Positions 1 to 6,811 of a DNA stretch of 6,847 nucleotides are shown here, in pieces. This stretch comes from Bacteroidales bacterium (GTDB lineage Bacteria; Bacteroidota; Bacteroidia; Bacteroidales; UBA7960). Location: positions 1-6,847 of the forward strand of contig SKTQ01000308.1 of assembly GCA_007122505.1 (NCBI GenBank). Reading direction: 5' to 3'. The notes under the pieces were generated by a model. That model saw only the letters and a program-made list of their open reading frames with translations. It was not told where the DNA came from and made no database searches. Position numbers and translations under genes: made by a program. How positions within the stretch are numbered: the stretch's first letter is position 1; the number at the start of each line of letters is the position of its first letter.

Positions 1-121
1 GGAGTTCAATATTATCCTGAATAACAGATTGTAATAGATTAACTTCCAGAGCGTATAAAGACGGGGCTAACCTGGACAATCTGCTCCTAAATTGAAAATA
101 ATTGATAAATTCAATAAAAAA

Positions 122-153
122 TTTGCGAAATATAATTTTATTCTTTAATATTG
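122..153 (+). promoter_or_regulatory. candidate Bacteroidota-type promoter for the outer-membrane gene
   Basis: A TTTG at 122-125 matches the -33 element of the Bacteroidota primary sigma factor. It is followed after 20 bases by TAATATTG at 146-153, which differs from the TAnnTTTG -7 consensus at one position. Transcription would begin near 160, leaving a leader of a little over 200 bases before the ATG at 377. In such AT-rich DNA a near-match can arise by chance, so this is a weak assignment. Confidence 0.3.
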
Positions 154-195
154 CCTTATATTAAATGTGTTTACAATACCTGTTATCAGACATAA

Positions 196-213
196 ATTAG
201 ATTAGATTAGATT
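196..213 (+). repeat. short tandem repeat, (ATTAG)x3 plus ATT
   Basis: The pentamer ATTAG occurs three times head to tail at 196-210 and continues with ATT. The array is too short to suggest a function. It lies in the presumed untranslated leader of the outer-membrane gene, where slippage could change leader length. Confidence 0.6.
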
Positions 214-376
214 TCATTACACTTTACCAACATTCATTTACAGGTAATTGATATTGATTATCAACCATCAGAGAAAGATTAAAGCAATCATTTCAACCAA
301 ACTGTTTCGCACAGTTCATTGCGAAGGCGGATACCGAAAAGCCGACAGAGTAGGTAATATCAAAACCGAAAACAAC

Positions 377-1063
377 ATGAAGAAAATTTGCAGCATGCTT
401 GCACTCCTGTTTGTGGTCGGCCTGGCATTTCAGGCACAATCCCAAAGCATCCATATTCAGGGTGGATTAAATCTGGCTAACATGTCAATTGACTATGATG
501 ATGATGATTTTGATTTCGACACAGACTGGAAGCTTGGTTTTATTGTTGGAGCCACGGCTTTGTTCCCTGTCACAGATCTTATAGATCTTGAAACAGGATT
601 CCTCTTTTCCCAAAAAGGATTCAAATATTCTGATGAGTATTATGATGATTTTTGGGATGAAACTGAGATTACGGAAGTTGATGTTAGGCTTTTATACCTG
701 AATATTCCTATCACCGCCAGGACCAATTTCAATTTTGGAGACAATTCGATCTTTTTCCAGGCAGGTCCTTATTTGGGTTTTGGGCTAAGCGGAACTTTCA
801 AAAGTGAATTCGAATACAGCTACAATGGATTTTCGGAGTCCGGAAAATTTGAAGGTGACATTGAATGGGGTTCAGGAGATGATGATGACTACAAGCGTCT
901 GGATTACGGCTTAGTCTTTGGGGCCGGCATCGAGTTCGGGCGAATCACCTTTGGTGCCTCTTATGGTCTTGGACTGGCCAACATTGCTCCCCATGATGAT
1001 TTAACCGAGAAGAACAAGGTGATAAGCTTCAGGCTGGGTTATAAAATCAACTTTATGCAGTAA
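377..1063 (+). CDS. outer-membrane beta-barrel protein (porin family, OMP_b-brl_2-like)
   Basis: The predicted protein has 228 residues. Starting at the ATG at 377 gives a classical Sec signal peptide: KK at 2-3, a hydrophobic core LALLFVVGLAF, and an A-Q-S cleavage site after residue 22. This is why I prefer it to the in-frame TTG at 248. The mature part has the features of the PF13568-type barrel common in Bacteroidota: GGLNLANM just after cleavage, the YLNIPI strand at 107-112, AGPYLGFGLSG at 129-139, and a run of glycine-rich amphipathic strands from about 176 to 203 (DYGLVFGAGIEFG). It closes with a C-terminal strand ending in an aromatic residue (FRLGYKINF). Family members are about 200-250 residues and form small eight-stranded barrels in the outer membrane; their substrates are mostly unknown. 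Several predicted loops are unusually acidic: residues 39-50, 86-103 and 168-171. It is monocistronic by context, with a terminator downstream. The barrel call is firm; a specific role cannot be assigned. Confidence 0.85.
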   Translation: MKKICSMLALLFVVGLAFQAQSQSIHIQGGLNLANMSIDYDDDDFDFDTDWKLGFIVGATALFPVTDLIDLETGFLFSQKGFKYSDEYYDDFWDETEITEVDVRLLYLNIPITARTNFNFGDNSIFFQAGPYLGFGLSGTFKSEFEYSYNGFSESGKFEGDIEWGSGDDDDYKRLDYGLVFGAGIEFGRITFGASYGLGLANIAPHDDLTEKNKVISFRLGYKINFMQ

Positions 1064-1193
1064 GTGTGCACCGGACTGAGGTTTTGTTAAAAGGGTCATT
1101 TTACAATATTGCTATTTGACAAAACCCAATTGTCCAAAATCCTGCACAAGCATTTGGCTATTACAGCCATCATCAACTAAAACGAGTATAACG

Positions 1194-1239
1194 GCACCGC
1201 CGGTCAATGGAATATCATTGCCCGGCGGTGCTTTTTTTT
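1194..1239 (+). terminator. strong intrinsic terminator after the outer-membrane gene
   Basis: GCACCGCCGG at 1194-1203 pairs perfectly with CCGGCGGTGC at 1222-1231. Inside it, CAATG (1205-1209) pairs with CATTG (1216-1220) around a six-base loop, separated from the outer stem by a single T/C mismatch. The GC-rich stem is followed at once by eight T residues (1232-1239), the textbook rho-independent arrangement. The opposite strand lacks a comparable T tract, so it acts on + strand transcripts only. It lies about 130 bases beyond the stop codon at 1063. The rest of the 298-base gap (1064-1361) holds no gene that I can support. Confidence 0.92.
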
Positions 1240-1322
1240 ATGCAAATTTTCCAATCATCAAACATGAAAAAAAAAGAGACAAAAAGGGCATATTAAAACA
1301 CAAGCAGAAAGATTATTTCCTT

Positions 1323-1330
1323 TATATTTG
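1323..1330 (+). promoter_or_regulatory. Bacteroidota -7 promoter box for iorA
   Basis: TATATTTG is an exact match to the TAnnTTTG -7 element used by the Bacteroidota primary sigma factor. It would start transcription near 1336, giving a leader of roughly 25 bases before the iorA ATG at 1362. No clear TTG or TTTG is found at the expected -33 position near 1297-1304, which is A-rich. The position, just beyond a strong terminator and just before an operon, supports it. Confidence 0.55.
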
Positions 1331-1361
1331 CATCGTTCAAACCCTCTAAATTTCAGCCTTT

Positions 1362-2981
1362 ATGCATAAATTACTACTTCTGGGCGATGAAGCCATTGCC
1401 CAGGCAGGAATAGACGCAGGGATGTCGGGGATTTTTGCCTATCCCGGCACACCCTCCACGGAAATCACCGAATATGTTCGTGCTTCGAAAGAGGCAAAGA
1501 CCAAAGGCATTGCAGCCAATTGGGCAGCCAATGAAAAAACAGCTGCAGAGCAGGCCCTGGGTATGTCTTATGCCGGCAAGCGGGCTATGACCTGCATGAA
1601 ACATGTGGGGCTCAATGTTGCCGCCGACGTATTTCTTAATGCCGCCATTACCGGTGCCAATGGCGGGCTGATCTTCGTGGTTGCCGATGACCCTTCCATG
1701 CACTCTTCCCAAAATGAGCAAGACTCCCGGGTGTACGGTAAATTTGCCATGGTACCTATCCTGGAACCGTCCAACCAGCAGGAAGCTTATGACATGGTGC
1801 ATGATGGGTTCGACATATCAGAAAAGCTTCAGGTGCCGGTGATGCTCCGCATCACTACACGGCTGGCTCACTCACGCGCAGGTGTCGTCCGGAAAGATGA
1901 AAGGCCACAAAACCAATTCAAACTCCCGGAAGACCTCCGTCAGTTTATCCTGCTGCCGGCCATCGCAAGGAAACGCTACCAGCTGCTGCTGGATAACCAG
2001 CCTAAGTTTCAAAAGCTTTCCGAAGAATCCGGATACAATCAATACATCAACGGTGACGACCACAGCATGGGGATCATTGCCTGCGGACTGGCTTTTAATT
2101 ACCTGATGGAAAACTATCCTGACAGGAAGGTGCCATACCCTGTGGTAAAAGTTTCGCAGTATCCGCTTCCAAAACAACACATTGAGAAACTTTACAATGC
2201 ATGTGACAAGATCCTTGTGCTTGAAGAGGGTTATCCTGTAGTGGAGGAAATGCTGCAGGGATTTCTGAACCATGGCAAAAAGATCATGGGCCGCTTAGAC
2301 GGTTCATTGCCCCGCACAGGAGAATTAAACCCCAACCATGTGGGCAAGGCATTAGGCTTCCCCCAGCCGGAGATCGCGGAAATTCCTTCACTGGTAGCCA
2401 AACGGCCACCGTCACTTTGCAAAGGTTGCCCCCACGCCGACAGCTTCATCGGACTCAATGAAGCGCTGGAAGAATACGGAAAAGGAAGGGTGTTTTCCGA
2501 CATCGGCTGTTACACCCTCAGCGCATTACCACCCTATGAGTCAATCAATACCTGTGTTGACATGGGTGCTTCCATTACCATGGCCAAAGGAGCGGCCGAC
2601 GCCGGCATGCATCCGGCCGTAGCTGTTATCGGAGACAGCACCTTCACCCATTCAGGGATCACCGGCCTGCTGGATGCCGTAAACGATAATTCCAACATCA
2701 CCGTGATCATTCTCGACAATGCCACCACCGGTATGACCGGCGGACAACCTTCGTCGGCCTTTGAAAAAATTGACGATATATGTAAAGGAATCGGCGTGGA
2801 AGAAGAACATATCAGGGTGATCAAGCCGCTCCGCAAACAACACGAAGAAAACACGAATATACTGAAGGAGGAACTGGCTTACAAAGGTGTTTCCGTGATC
2901 ATTGCACGCCGTGAGTGTATCGTTACCCTCAACAAAAGAATGAGACAAAAATTCAAAGACAAGCAAAAATCCACCACATAA
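1362..2981 (+). CDS. iorA: indolepyruvate:ferredoxin oxidoreductase, alpha subunit (short form without C-terminal ferredoxin domain)
   Basis: This 539-residue protein is the thiamine-diphosphate-binding catalytic subunit. With IorB it converts aryl pyruvates (indolepyruvate, phenylpyruvate, hydroxyphenylpyruvate) plus CoA to aryl-acyl-CoA and CO2, reducing ferredoxin in the cytoplasm. The N-terminal pyrimidine-binding domain shows YPGTPSTE (27-34) and NEKTAAEQALG (57-67). A middle transketolase-C-like domain surrounds MGIIACGLAFNYL (236-248). The C-terminal pyrophosphate-binding domain has CKGCPHAD (353-360), SDIGCYTL (379-386), GDSTFTHSG (424-432) and DNATTGMTGGQ (452-462). Archaeal and clostridial IorA proteins run to about 600 residues or more and end in a ferredoxin domain with two [4Fe-4S] clusters. 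Here the chain stops about 20 residues after ARRECIV (515-521) in a basic tail with no further cysteines. C353, C356, C383 and C519 remain as likely ligands of one proximal cluster. The start matches the family N-terminus (LLLLGDEAIAQAG). iorB follows after 92 bases. Confidence 0.95.
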   Translation: MHKLLLLGDEAIAQAGIDAGMSGIFAYPGTPSTEITEYVRASKEAKTKGIAANWAANEKTAAEQALGMSYAGKRAMTCMKHVGLNVAADVFLNAAITGANGGLIFVVADDPSMHSSQNEQDSRVYGKFAMVPILEPSNQQEAYDMVHDGFDISEKLQVPVMLRITTRLAHSRAGVVRKDERPQNQFKLPEDLRQFILLPAIARKRYQLLLDNQPKFQKLSEESGYNQYINGDDHSMGIIACGLAFNYLMENYPDRKVPYPVVKVSQYPLPKQHIEKLYNACDKILVLEEGYPVVEEMLQGFLNHGKKIMGRLDGSLPRTGELNPNHVGKALGFPQPEIAEIPSLVAKRPPSLCKGCPHADSFIGLNEALEEYGKGRVFSDIGCYTLSALPPYESINTCVDMGASITMAKGAADAGMHPAVAVIGDSTFTHSGITGLLDAVNDNSNITVIILDNATTGMTGGQPSSAFEKIDDICKGIGVEEEHIRVIKPLRKQHEENTNILKEELAYKGVSVIIARRECIVTLNKRMRQKFKDKQKSTT

Positions 2982-2998
2982 TTCATCTGTAAGCAATA

Positions 2999-3055
2999 CC
3001 CGGAAGGTAAGCAAAGGAGAGAACCGGGACTTATCCTTACCGGTCAGTTGTTTTT
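2999..3055 (+). promoter_or_regulatory. mutually exclusive hairpins between iorA and iorB
   Basis: The 92-base gap contains three overlapping inverted repeats. CCCGG (2999-3003) can pair with CCGGG (3024-3028), GGTAAG (3006-3011) with CTTACC (3036-3041), and ACCGG (3023-3027) with CCGGT (3040-3044). The last is followed by CAGTTG and five T residues (3051-3055), giving a weak terminator-like shape. They cannot all form at once, so the region could tune read-through, mRNA processing or stability between the subunit genes. The stems are short and the function is inference. No separate promoter for iorB is evident. Confidence 0.3.
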
Positions 3056-3073
3056 ATCAAAATATACAGCATT

Positions 3074-3661
3074 ATGAAAAATGACATTATATTAGCCGGC
3101 GTAGGTGGTCAGGGAATTCTTTCCATTGCCGCTATCATCGGATACGCAGCGGTTCAGTCGGGACTGTATCTAAAACAGGCAGAAGTGCATGGTATGAGCC
3201 AGCGCGGAGGCGATGTTCAGTCGCACCTTCGCCTTTCATCCAACGATATTGCCTCCGATCTCATACCGGAAGGGAAAGCCGATATGATCATTGCGGTAGA
3301 ACCCATGGAGTCGCTACGCTACCTCCCTTTCCTGGGACCGGAAGGCTGGCTGATCACCAATACCGAACCCTTTGTAAATATTCCCGATTATCCTGATAAG
3401 GAAGACGTTTTGCAGGAGATTCGTAAGCTTCCAAGGCATGTGGCCCTGGATGCCGACACCATTGCCGGTGAAATCGGCACCAAAAAAGCTGCCAACGTGG
3501 TGATCCTGGGCGCAGCATCTCCTTTTATCGACATCCCGTTTGAGAAACTGGAAGACGCAATCCGCTTCCTTTTTGGGAAAAAAGGTGAAGACCTGGTTGA
3601 CATCAACCTGAAAGCACTTCGGGCCGGACGGGAGGTCGCCAAAAAAGACGCCGTAAAGTAG
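3074..3661 (+). CDS. iorB: indolepyruvate:ferredoxin oxidoreductase, beta subunit
   Basis: This 195-residue protein is the gamma-type (catalytic-domain) partner of IorA, of normal length for the family. GVGGQGIL at 9-16 begins the Rossmann-like fold typical of pyruvate/ketoisovalerate oxidoreductase gamma domains. EVHGMSQRGGDVQSHLR (37-53) is the diagnostic motif of the IorB/PorC group, and the sequence continues with ADMIIAVEPMESLRYLPFL and NVVILGAAS. The protein carries no cysteine, so it contributes no iron-sulphur cluster. Any electron relay in the complex must therefore lie in IorA or in a separate partner. The ATG at 3074 follows an A/T-rich leader without a clear Shine-Dalgarno sequence and gives the conserved N-terminus (NDIILAGVGGQG). 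It lies 92 bases after iorA and is presumably co-transcribed with it. No terminator with a T tract follows before gcvP. Confidence 0.95.
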   Translation: MKNDIILAGVGGQGILSIAAIIGYAAVQSGLYLKQAEVHGMSQRGGDVQSHLRLSSNDIASDLIPEGKADMIIAVEPMESLRYLPFLGPEGWLITNTEPFVNIPDYPDKEDVLQEIRKLPRHVALDADTIAGEIGTKKAANVVILGAASPFIDIPFEKLEDAIRFLFGKKGEDLVDINLKALRAGREVAKKDAVK

Positions 3662-3713
3662 CACGGACATTAAACAAAAGGATCAAATAATCAGTTACTA
3701 AAGTACATAAACG

Positions 3714-3738
3714 CTGCTTTGTTATGTCGCAAAGCCAG
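3714..3738 (+). promoter_or_regulatory. small hairpin in the iorB-gcvP gap
   Basis: CTGCTTTG (3714-3721) pairs with CAAAGCCAG (3730-3738), leaving one bulged C and an eight-base loop. No T tract follows, so it is not a standard intrinsic terminator. It sits in the middle of the 135-base gap, about 60 bases before the gcvP start. It could be a 3' stabilising hairpin of the iorAB message or part of the gcvP leader. I see no glycine riboswitch and no good TAnnTTTG promoter in this gap. A TATAAT at 3768-3773 has no matching -35 and is not the Bacteroidota form. Confidence 0.25.
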
Positions 3739-3796
3739 ATGCAGGACCAACAAGCGCACGATTGATTTATAATTTCAAATTAACCATAAGATTCCT

Positions 3797-6682
3797 ATGA
3801 TAACCAACAATTTCATTGAGCGCCACAACGGCATACGCAAAGACGACGAATTGAAAATGCTGGAAAAGATCGGCATTGATTCAGCCGATAAGCTGATTGA
3901 TGAAACCATACCCCCCAGTATTCGTCTTAAAAACGAACTCAACATCAGCGATGGGTTGAATGAATATGAATACCTGCAGCACCTCAAGGGACTTGGGGCA
4001 AAAAACAAGGTTTTCAAATCTTTTATCGGCATGGGCTATTACAATACGATCATGCCCGGTGTGATACAAAGAAATCTGCTTGAAAATCCCGGCTGGTACA
4101 CTTCATACACTCCTTACCAGGCAGAAATTTCCCAAGGCAGGCTGGAAGCTCTTCTGAATTTCCAAACCGTGGTCACTGATCTTACCGGGCTGGAAATTGC
4201 AAATGCCTCACTGCTCGATGAATCAACGGCTGCCGCGGAAGCGATGATCATGCTTTTTAACAGCAGATCGCGCCAGGCAATCAAAGAAGGCGTGAACAAA
4301 TTCTTTGTTTCCCAACGATGCTTCCCGCAAACCTTGGCCGTACTGAAAAACCGTGCAGTACCACTTGGAATTGAGCTGGTCATCACTGATCATCAGCAAG
4401 TAAAGCTCGACAACACCTATTTCGGAGCACTGATACAATATCCGGATGCTGTTGGCTCTATTACCAACTACCGGGATTTTGTTTATGAGGCTCAAAACCT
4501 GGGAATTCGTATCGCTGTGGCAACTGACCTGCTCAGCCTGACCATGCTTACCCCTCCCGGTGAATGGGGGGCTGATGTAGTTGTGGGCTCATCGCAAAGA
4601 TTCGGTGTCCCGATGGGATATGGCGGTCCGCATGCCGGTTTCTTTGCTACCAAAGACGAATTCAAACGCTCTATTCCCGGAAGGATCATCGGCGTTTCAG
4701 TGGATCGCAACGGGAATTACGCCCTGCGGATGGCTTTGCAAACCCGTGAGCAACACATCAAACGCGAACGTGCCACCTCAAACATATGTACCGCACAGGC
4801 ACTGCTGGCATCCATTGCCGCAATGTATGCCGTTTACCACGGCCCGAAAGGATTGAAGAAAATTGCACGGCATGTCAATATTTTAACTGGTGTGCTGGCG
4901 CAGGAATCAGAACAATACGGTTTCAAACAATTGAACCGGTTCTTTTTTGATACCCTGCTCATACAGCTACCTGAAAATGTATTCTCAAATACGCTCGCAC
5001 AAATGGCAAGCGATCGGGAAATGAACTTCCGTATCATTGACGAAAAACACATTGGCATCAGTCTGGACGAAACCACCACGCTGGAGGATGTAAACACCAT
5101 CCTCTCCATTTTTGCCGGAGCGGCAGGTAAGGATTTTAAAACTTTTGTTTGTGATCCGGTTGAGTGTGAAAAGATCACCACCATTCCTGATGAGCTCCAT
5201 CGTGAGAGTCCGTTCCTTCAGCAGTCGGTATTCAACTCCTACCACTCTGAAACGGAAATGATGCGTTACATGAAGAAATTGGAAAACCGTGACCTTGCAC
5301 TGAACCGCACCATGATCCCCCTGGGGTCGTGCACCATGAAACTGAATGCAGCGGCGGAAATGTTTGGGCTTAGCTGGCCGGAATATGCCAACATCCATCC
5401 ATTTGCTCCTGAAGATCAGGCGGCCGGATATCATGAACTGATCCGCCAGCTCGAAAAAGACCTCTGTGAAATAACCGGTTTTGCAGGTATATCTTTTATG
5501 CCCAACTCCGGTGCTTCCGGTGAATATACCGGCCTGATGGTGATCCGCGCCTATCACGAGAGCCGTGGAGAAGGTCATCGCGATATTACGCTGATCCCTT
5601 CATCAGCGCATGGTACCAACCCCGCCAGTGCCGTGATGGCCGGAACAAAGGTAGTTGTGGTGAAATGTGACGAAAACGGGAACATCGATATCGACGACCT
5701 CCGCGAAAAAGCAGAAAAACACAAGGATAACCTGGCGGCAATCATGGTAACCTACCCCTCCACACATGGTGTATTTGAGGAGGAGATACTGGAAGTCACC
5801 AAAATTATCCATGATAACGGCGGTCAGGTATATATGGATGGCGCCAATATGAATGCCCAGGTTGGTTACACCAATCCGGCCATTTGCGGTGCCGACGTTT
5901 GCCACCTCAACCTCCACAAAACCTTTGCGATACCTCATGGTGGCGGCGGACCCGGTGTAGGCCCTATTGGTGTTGCCGAACACTTGCTGCCATTCCTGCC
6001 TTCACACCCTATGCTGAAAACCGGTGGTGAGCAGGGCATCGAGGCAGTAGCTGGCGCACCCTTCGGAAGTGCTTTTATCCTAACCATAACCTACGGTTAC
6101 ATCAAACTGCTTGGAGGCAAAGGCCTGAAAGAAGCCACCAAAATTGCCATTCTCAGCACCAACTACATCAAAGCATCCCTCGAGGAGCATTACAAAGTGC
6201 TTTATACCGGGAAAAACGGATGGTCGGCCCATGAAATGATCCTGGATTGTAACCCGTTTAAACGAAATGTCTCCGTTGATGCCATTGACATCGCCAAACG
6301 CCTGATGGATTATGGATTCCATGCACCAACGGTTGCTTTTCCGGTAGCGGGTACGCTTATGGTGGAGCCAACGGAAAGTGAACCACTTGCTGAGCTCGAC
6401 AGGTTTATTGACGCCATGATTGCCATCCGGGAAGAAATCCGTGAGATCGAAGAAGGCAAGGCTGACAAAGATAACAATGTGATCAAAAACGCGCCGCATA
6501 CAGCCGCCATGGCAGCCGGTGACAACTGGTCGATGCCATATAGCCGTGGAAAAGCTGTTTTCCCGCGTCCATGGTCAGTTGAAATCAAGTATTTCCCGCC
6601 GGTAACCCGTATCGACGACGCTTACGGTGATCGCAACCTGGTTTGCACCTGCGACCCCATCGAAAGCTATGCACAGGAGTAG
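3797..6682 (+). CDS. gcvP: glycine dehydrogenase (decarboxylating), glycine cleavage system P-protein, single-chain form
   Basis: This 961-residue protein is full length for the fused P-protein (about 950-970). It uses pyridoxal phosphate to decarboxylate glycine and passes the aminomethyl group to the lipoyl arm of H-protein, in the cytoplasm. The N-terminal half (about 1-450) is the non-catalytic PLP-fold half, with GMGYYNTIMPGVIQRN (78-93), NPGWYTSYTPYQAEISQGRL (97-116) and SSQRFGVPMGYGGPHAGFFA (265-284). The catalytic C-terminal half has MIPLGSCTMKLN (506-517), NSGASGEYTGL (570-580), SAHGTNPASA (603-612) and HLNLHKTFAIPHGGGGPG (703-720). K708 is the expected PLP lysine. The C-terminus YGDRNLVCTCDP is typical. 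The ATG at 3797 is supported because the conserved N-terminal F..RH.G...ML..IG pattern begins at residue 6; the sequence reads RHNGI where many homologues have RHIG. No frameshift or break is visible. gcvT, gcvH and lpd are not nearby, so the system's genes must be elsewhere. Co-transcription with iorAB is possible but unproven. Confidence 0.97.
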   Translation: MITNNFIERHNGIRKDDELKMLEKIGIDSADKLIDETIPPSIRLKNELNISDGLNEYEYLQHLKGLGAKNKVFKSFIGMGYYNTIMPGVIQRNLLENPGWYTSYTPYQAEISQGRLEALLNFQTVVTDLTGLEIANASLLDESTAAAEAMIMLFNSRSRQAIKEGVNKFFVSQRCFPQTLAVLKNRAVPLGIELVITDHQQVKLDNTYFGALIQYPDAVGSITNYRDFVYEAQNLGIRIAVATDLLSLTMLTPPGEWGADVVVGSSQRFGVPMGYGGPHAGFFATKDEFKRSIPGRIIGVSVDRNGNYALRMALQTREQHIKRERATSNICTAQALLASIAAMYAVYHGPKGLKKIARHVNILTGVLAQESEQYGFKQLNRFFFDTLLIQLPENVFSNTLAQMASDREMNFRIIDEKHIGISLDETTTLEDVNTILSIFAGAAGKDFKTFVCDPVECEKITTIPDELHRESPFLQQSVFNSYHSETEMMRYMKKLENRDLALNRTMIPLGSCTMKLNAAAEMFGLSWPEYANIHPFAPEDQAAGYHELIRQLEKDLCEITGFAGISFMPNSGASGEYTGLMVIRAYHESRGEGHRDITLIPSSAHGTNPASAVMAGTKVVVVKCDENGNIDIDDLREKAEKHKDNLAAIMVTYPSTHGVFEEEILEVTKIIHDNGGQVYMDGANMNAQVGYTNPAICGADVCHLNLHKTFAIPHGGGGPGVGPIGVAEHLLPFLPSHPMLKTGGEQGIEAVAGAPFGSAFILTITYGYIKLLGGKGLKEATKIAILSTNYIKASLEEHYKVLYTGKNGWSAHEMILDCNPFKRNVSVDAIDIAKRLMDYGFHAPTVAFPVAGTLMVEPTESEPLAELDRFIDAMIAIREEIREIEEGKADKDNNVIKNAPHTAAMAAGDNWSMPYSRGKAVFPRPWSVEIKYFPPVTRIDDAYGDRNLVCTCDPIESYAQE

Positions 6683-6740
6683 GAAATAAGCCTGCGAAAG
6701 TTAGAGTTTAAAGAGGACTAAGATTCTTTTTCGCAATTTT

Positions 6741-6805
6741 CTTTGTGTCCCTTCGTGTCTTTGTGGTGAATTTTTTTCACCACAAAGGGCACAATGGACA
6801 CAAAG
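6741..6805. repeat. 65-base imperfect palindrome built from CTTTGTG/CACAAAG heptamers
   Basis: The two 30-base arms, 6741-6770 and 6776-6805, are inverted copies matching at 24 of 30 positions around a five-T loop. The inner 12 bases (6759-6770 with 6776-6787) and the outer 10 bases (6741-6750 with 6796-6805) pair perfectly. The left arm holds CTTTGTG, CTTCGTG and CTTTGTG starting at 6741, 6751 and 6759. The right arm holds CACAAAG, CACAATG and CACAAAG starting at 6781, 6790 and 6799. This arrangement of a palindrome with internal heptamer repeats is typical of small dispersed intergenic repeats (REP- or MITE-like). From memory, similar CTTTGTGTC/TTTGTGGTGAA strings recur in intergenic DNA of environmental bacteria, but I could not check this. 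No coding capacity is seen. Confidence 0.8.
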
Positions 6806-6811
6806 CTTTTT
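6741..6811 (+). terminator. possible gcvP terminator formed by the palindrome
   Basis: The palindrome at 6741-6805 would fold in RNA into a long hairpin with an outer 10-base-pair stem. It is followed by C and five T residues (6807-6811), 58 bases after the gcvP stop. It is AT-rich and has an internal unpaired patch (about 6754-6758 against 6788-6792), so it is less canonical than the terminator at 1194. The final bases, 6812-6847, show nothing recognisable. Confidence 0.45.

Larger units (their letters stand above)
1..376. other. AT-rich non-coding leader region
   Basis: No convincing gene lies in these 376 bases. All three forward frames close within the first 34 bases, so a few C-terminal codons of an upstream gene could be present, but none can be recognised. 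The stretch from about 100 to 250 is strongly AT-rich, as expected of an intergenic promoter region. It holds a candidate Bacteroidota promoter (122-153), three tandem ATTAG units (196-210) and two small overlapping hairpins (300-325). An in-frame upstream extension of the next gene from a TTG at 248 is possible in principle. It would place 43 charged, non-signal-like residues ahead of an excellent signal peptide, so I treat 248-376 as untranslated. Confidence 0.7.

Noticed and set aside
248..376. N-terminal extension of the outer-membrane protein from a TTG codon
   Set aside because: The extension is charged and would bury a well-formed signal peptide 43 residues inside the protein. The ATG at 377 puts the signal peptide at the N-terminus.
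1116..1349. A 77-codon open frame on the + strand between the outer-membrane gene and iorA
   Set aside because: It runs straight through the strong terminator at 1194-1239 and the -7 promoter box at 1323-1330, has a low-complexity lysine-rich end, and resembles no known protein.
3662..3796. A glycine riboswitch upstream of gcvP
   Set aside because: Glycine riboswitches often precede gcv genes, but this 135-base gap lacks the conserved aptamer core and is short for a tandem aptamer. Only one small hairpin is seen.
4985..5578. A 197-codon open frame on the - strand inside gcvP
   Set aside because: It lies entirely opposite well-conserved gcvP codons and its translation shows no recognisable domain. 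It is a shadow of the real gene, as are the other antisense frames over iorA, iorB and gcvP.
6693..6735. Inverted repeat TGCGAAA / TTTCGCA just after gcvP as a terminator
   Set aside because: The stem is only seven base pairs across a loop of 29 bases, with a weak T run after it. The palindrome at 6741-6805 is a far better candidate.
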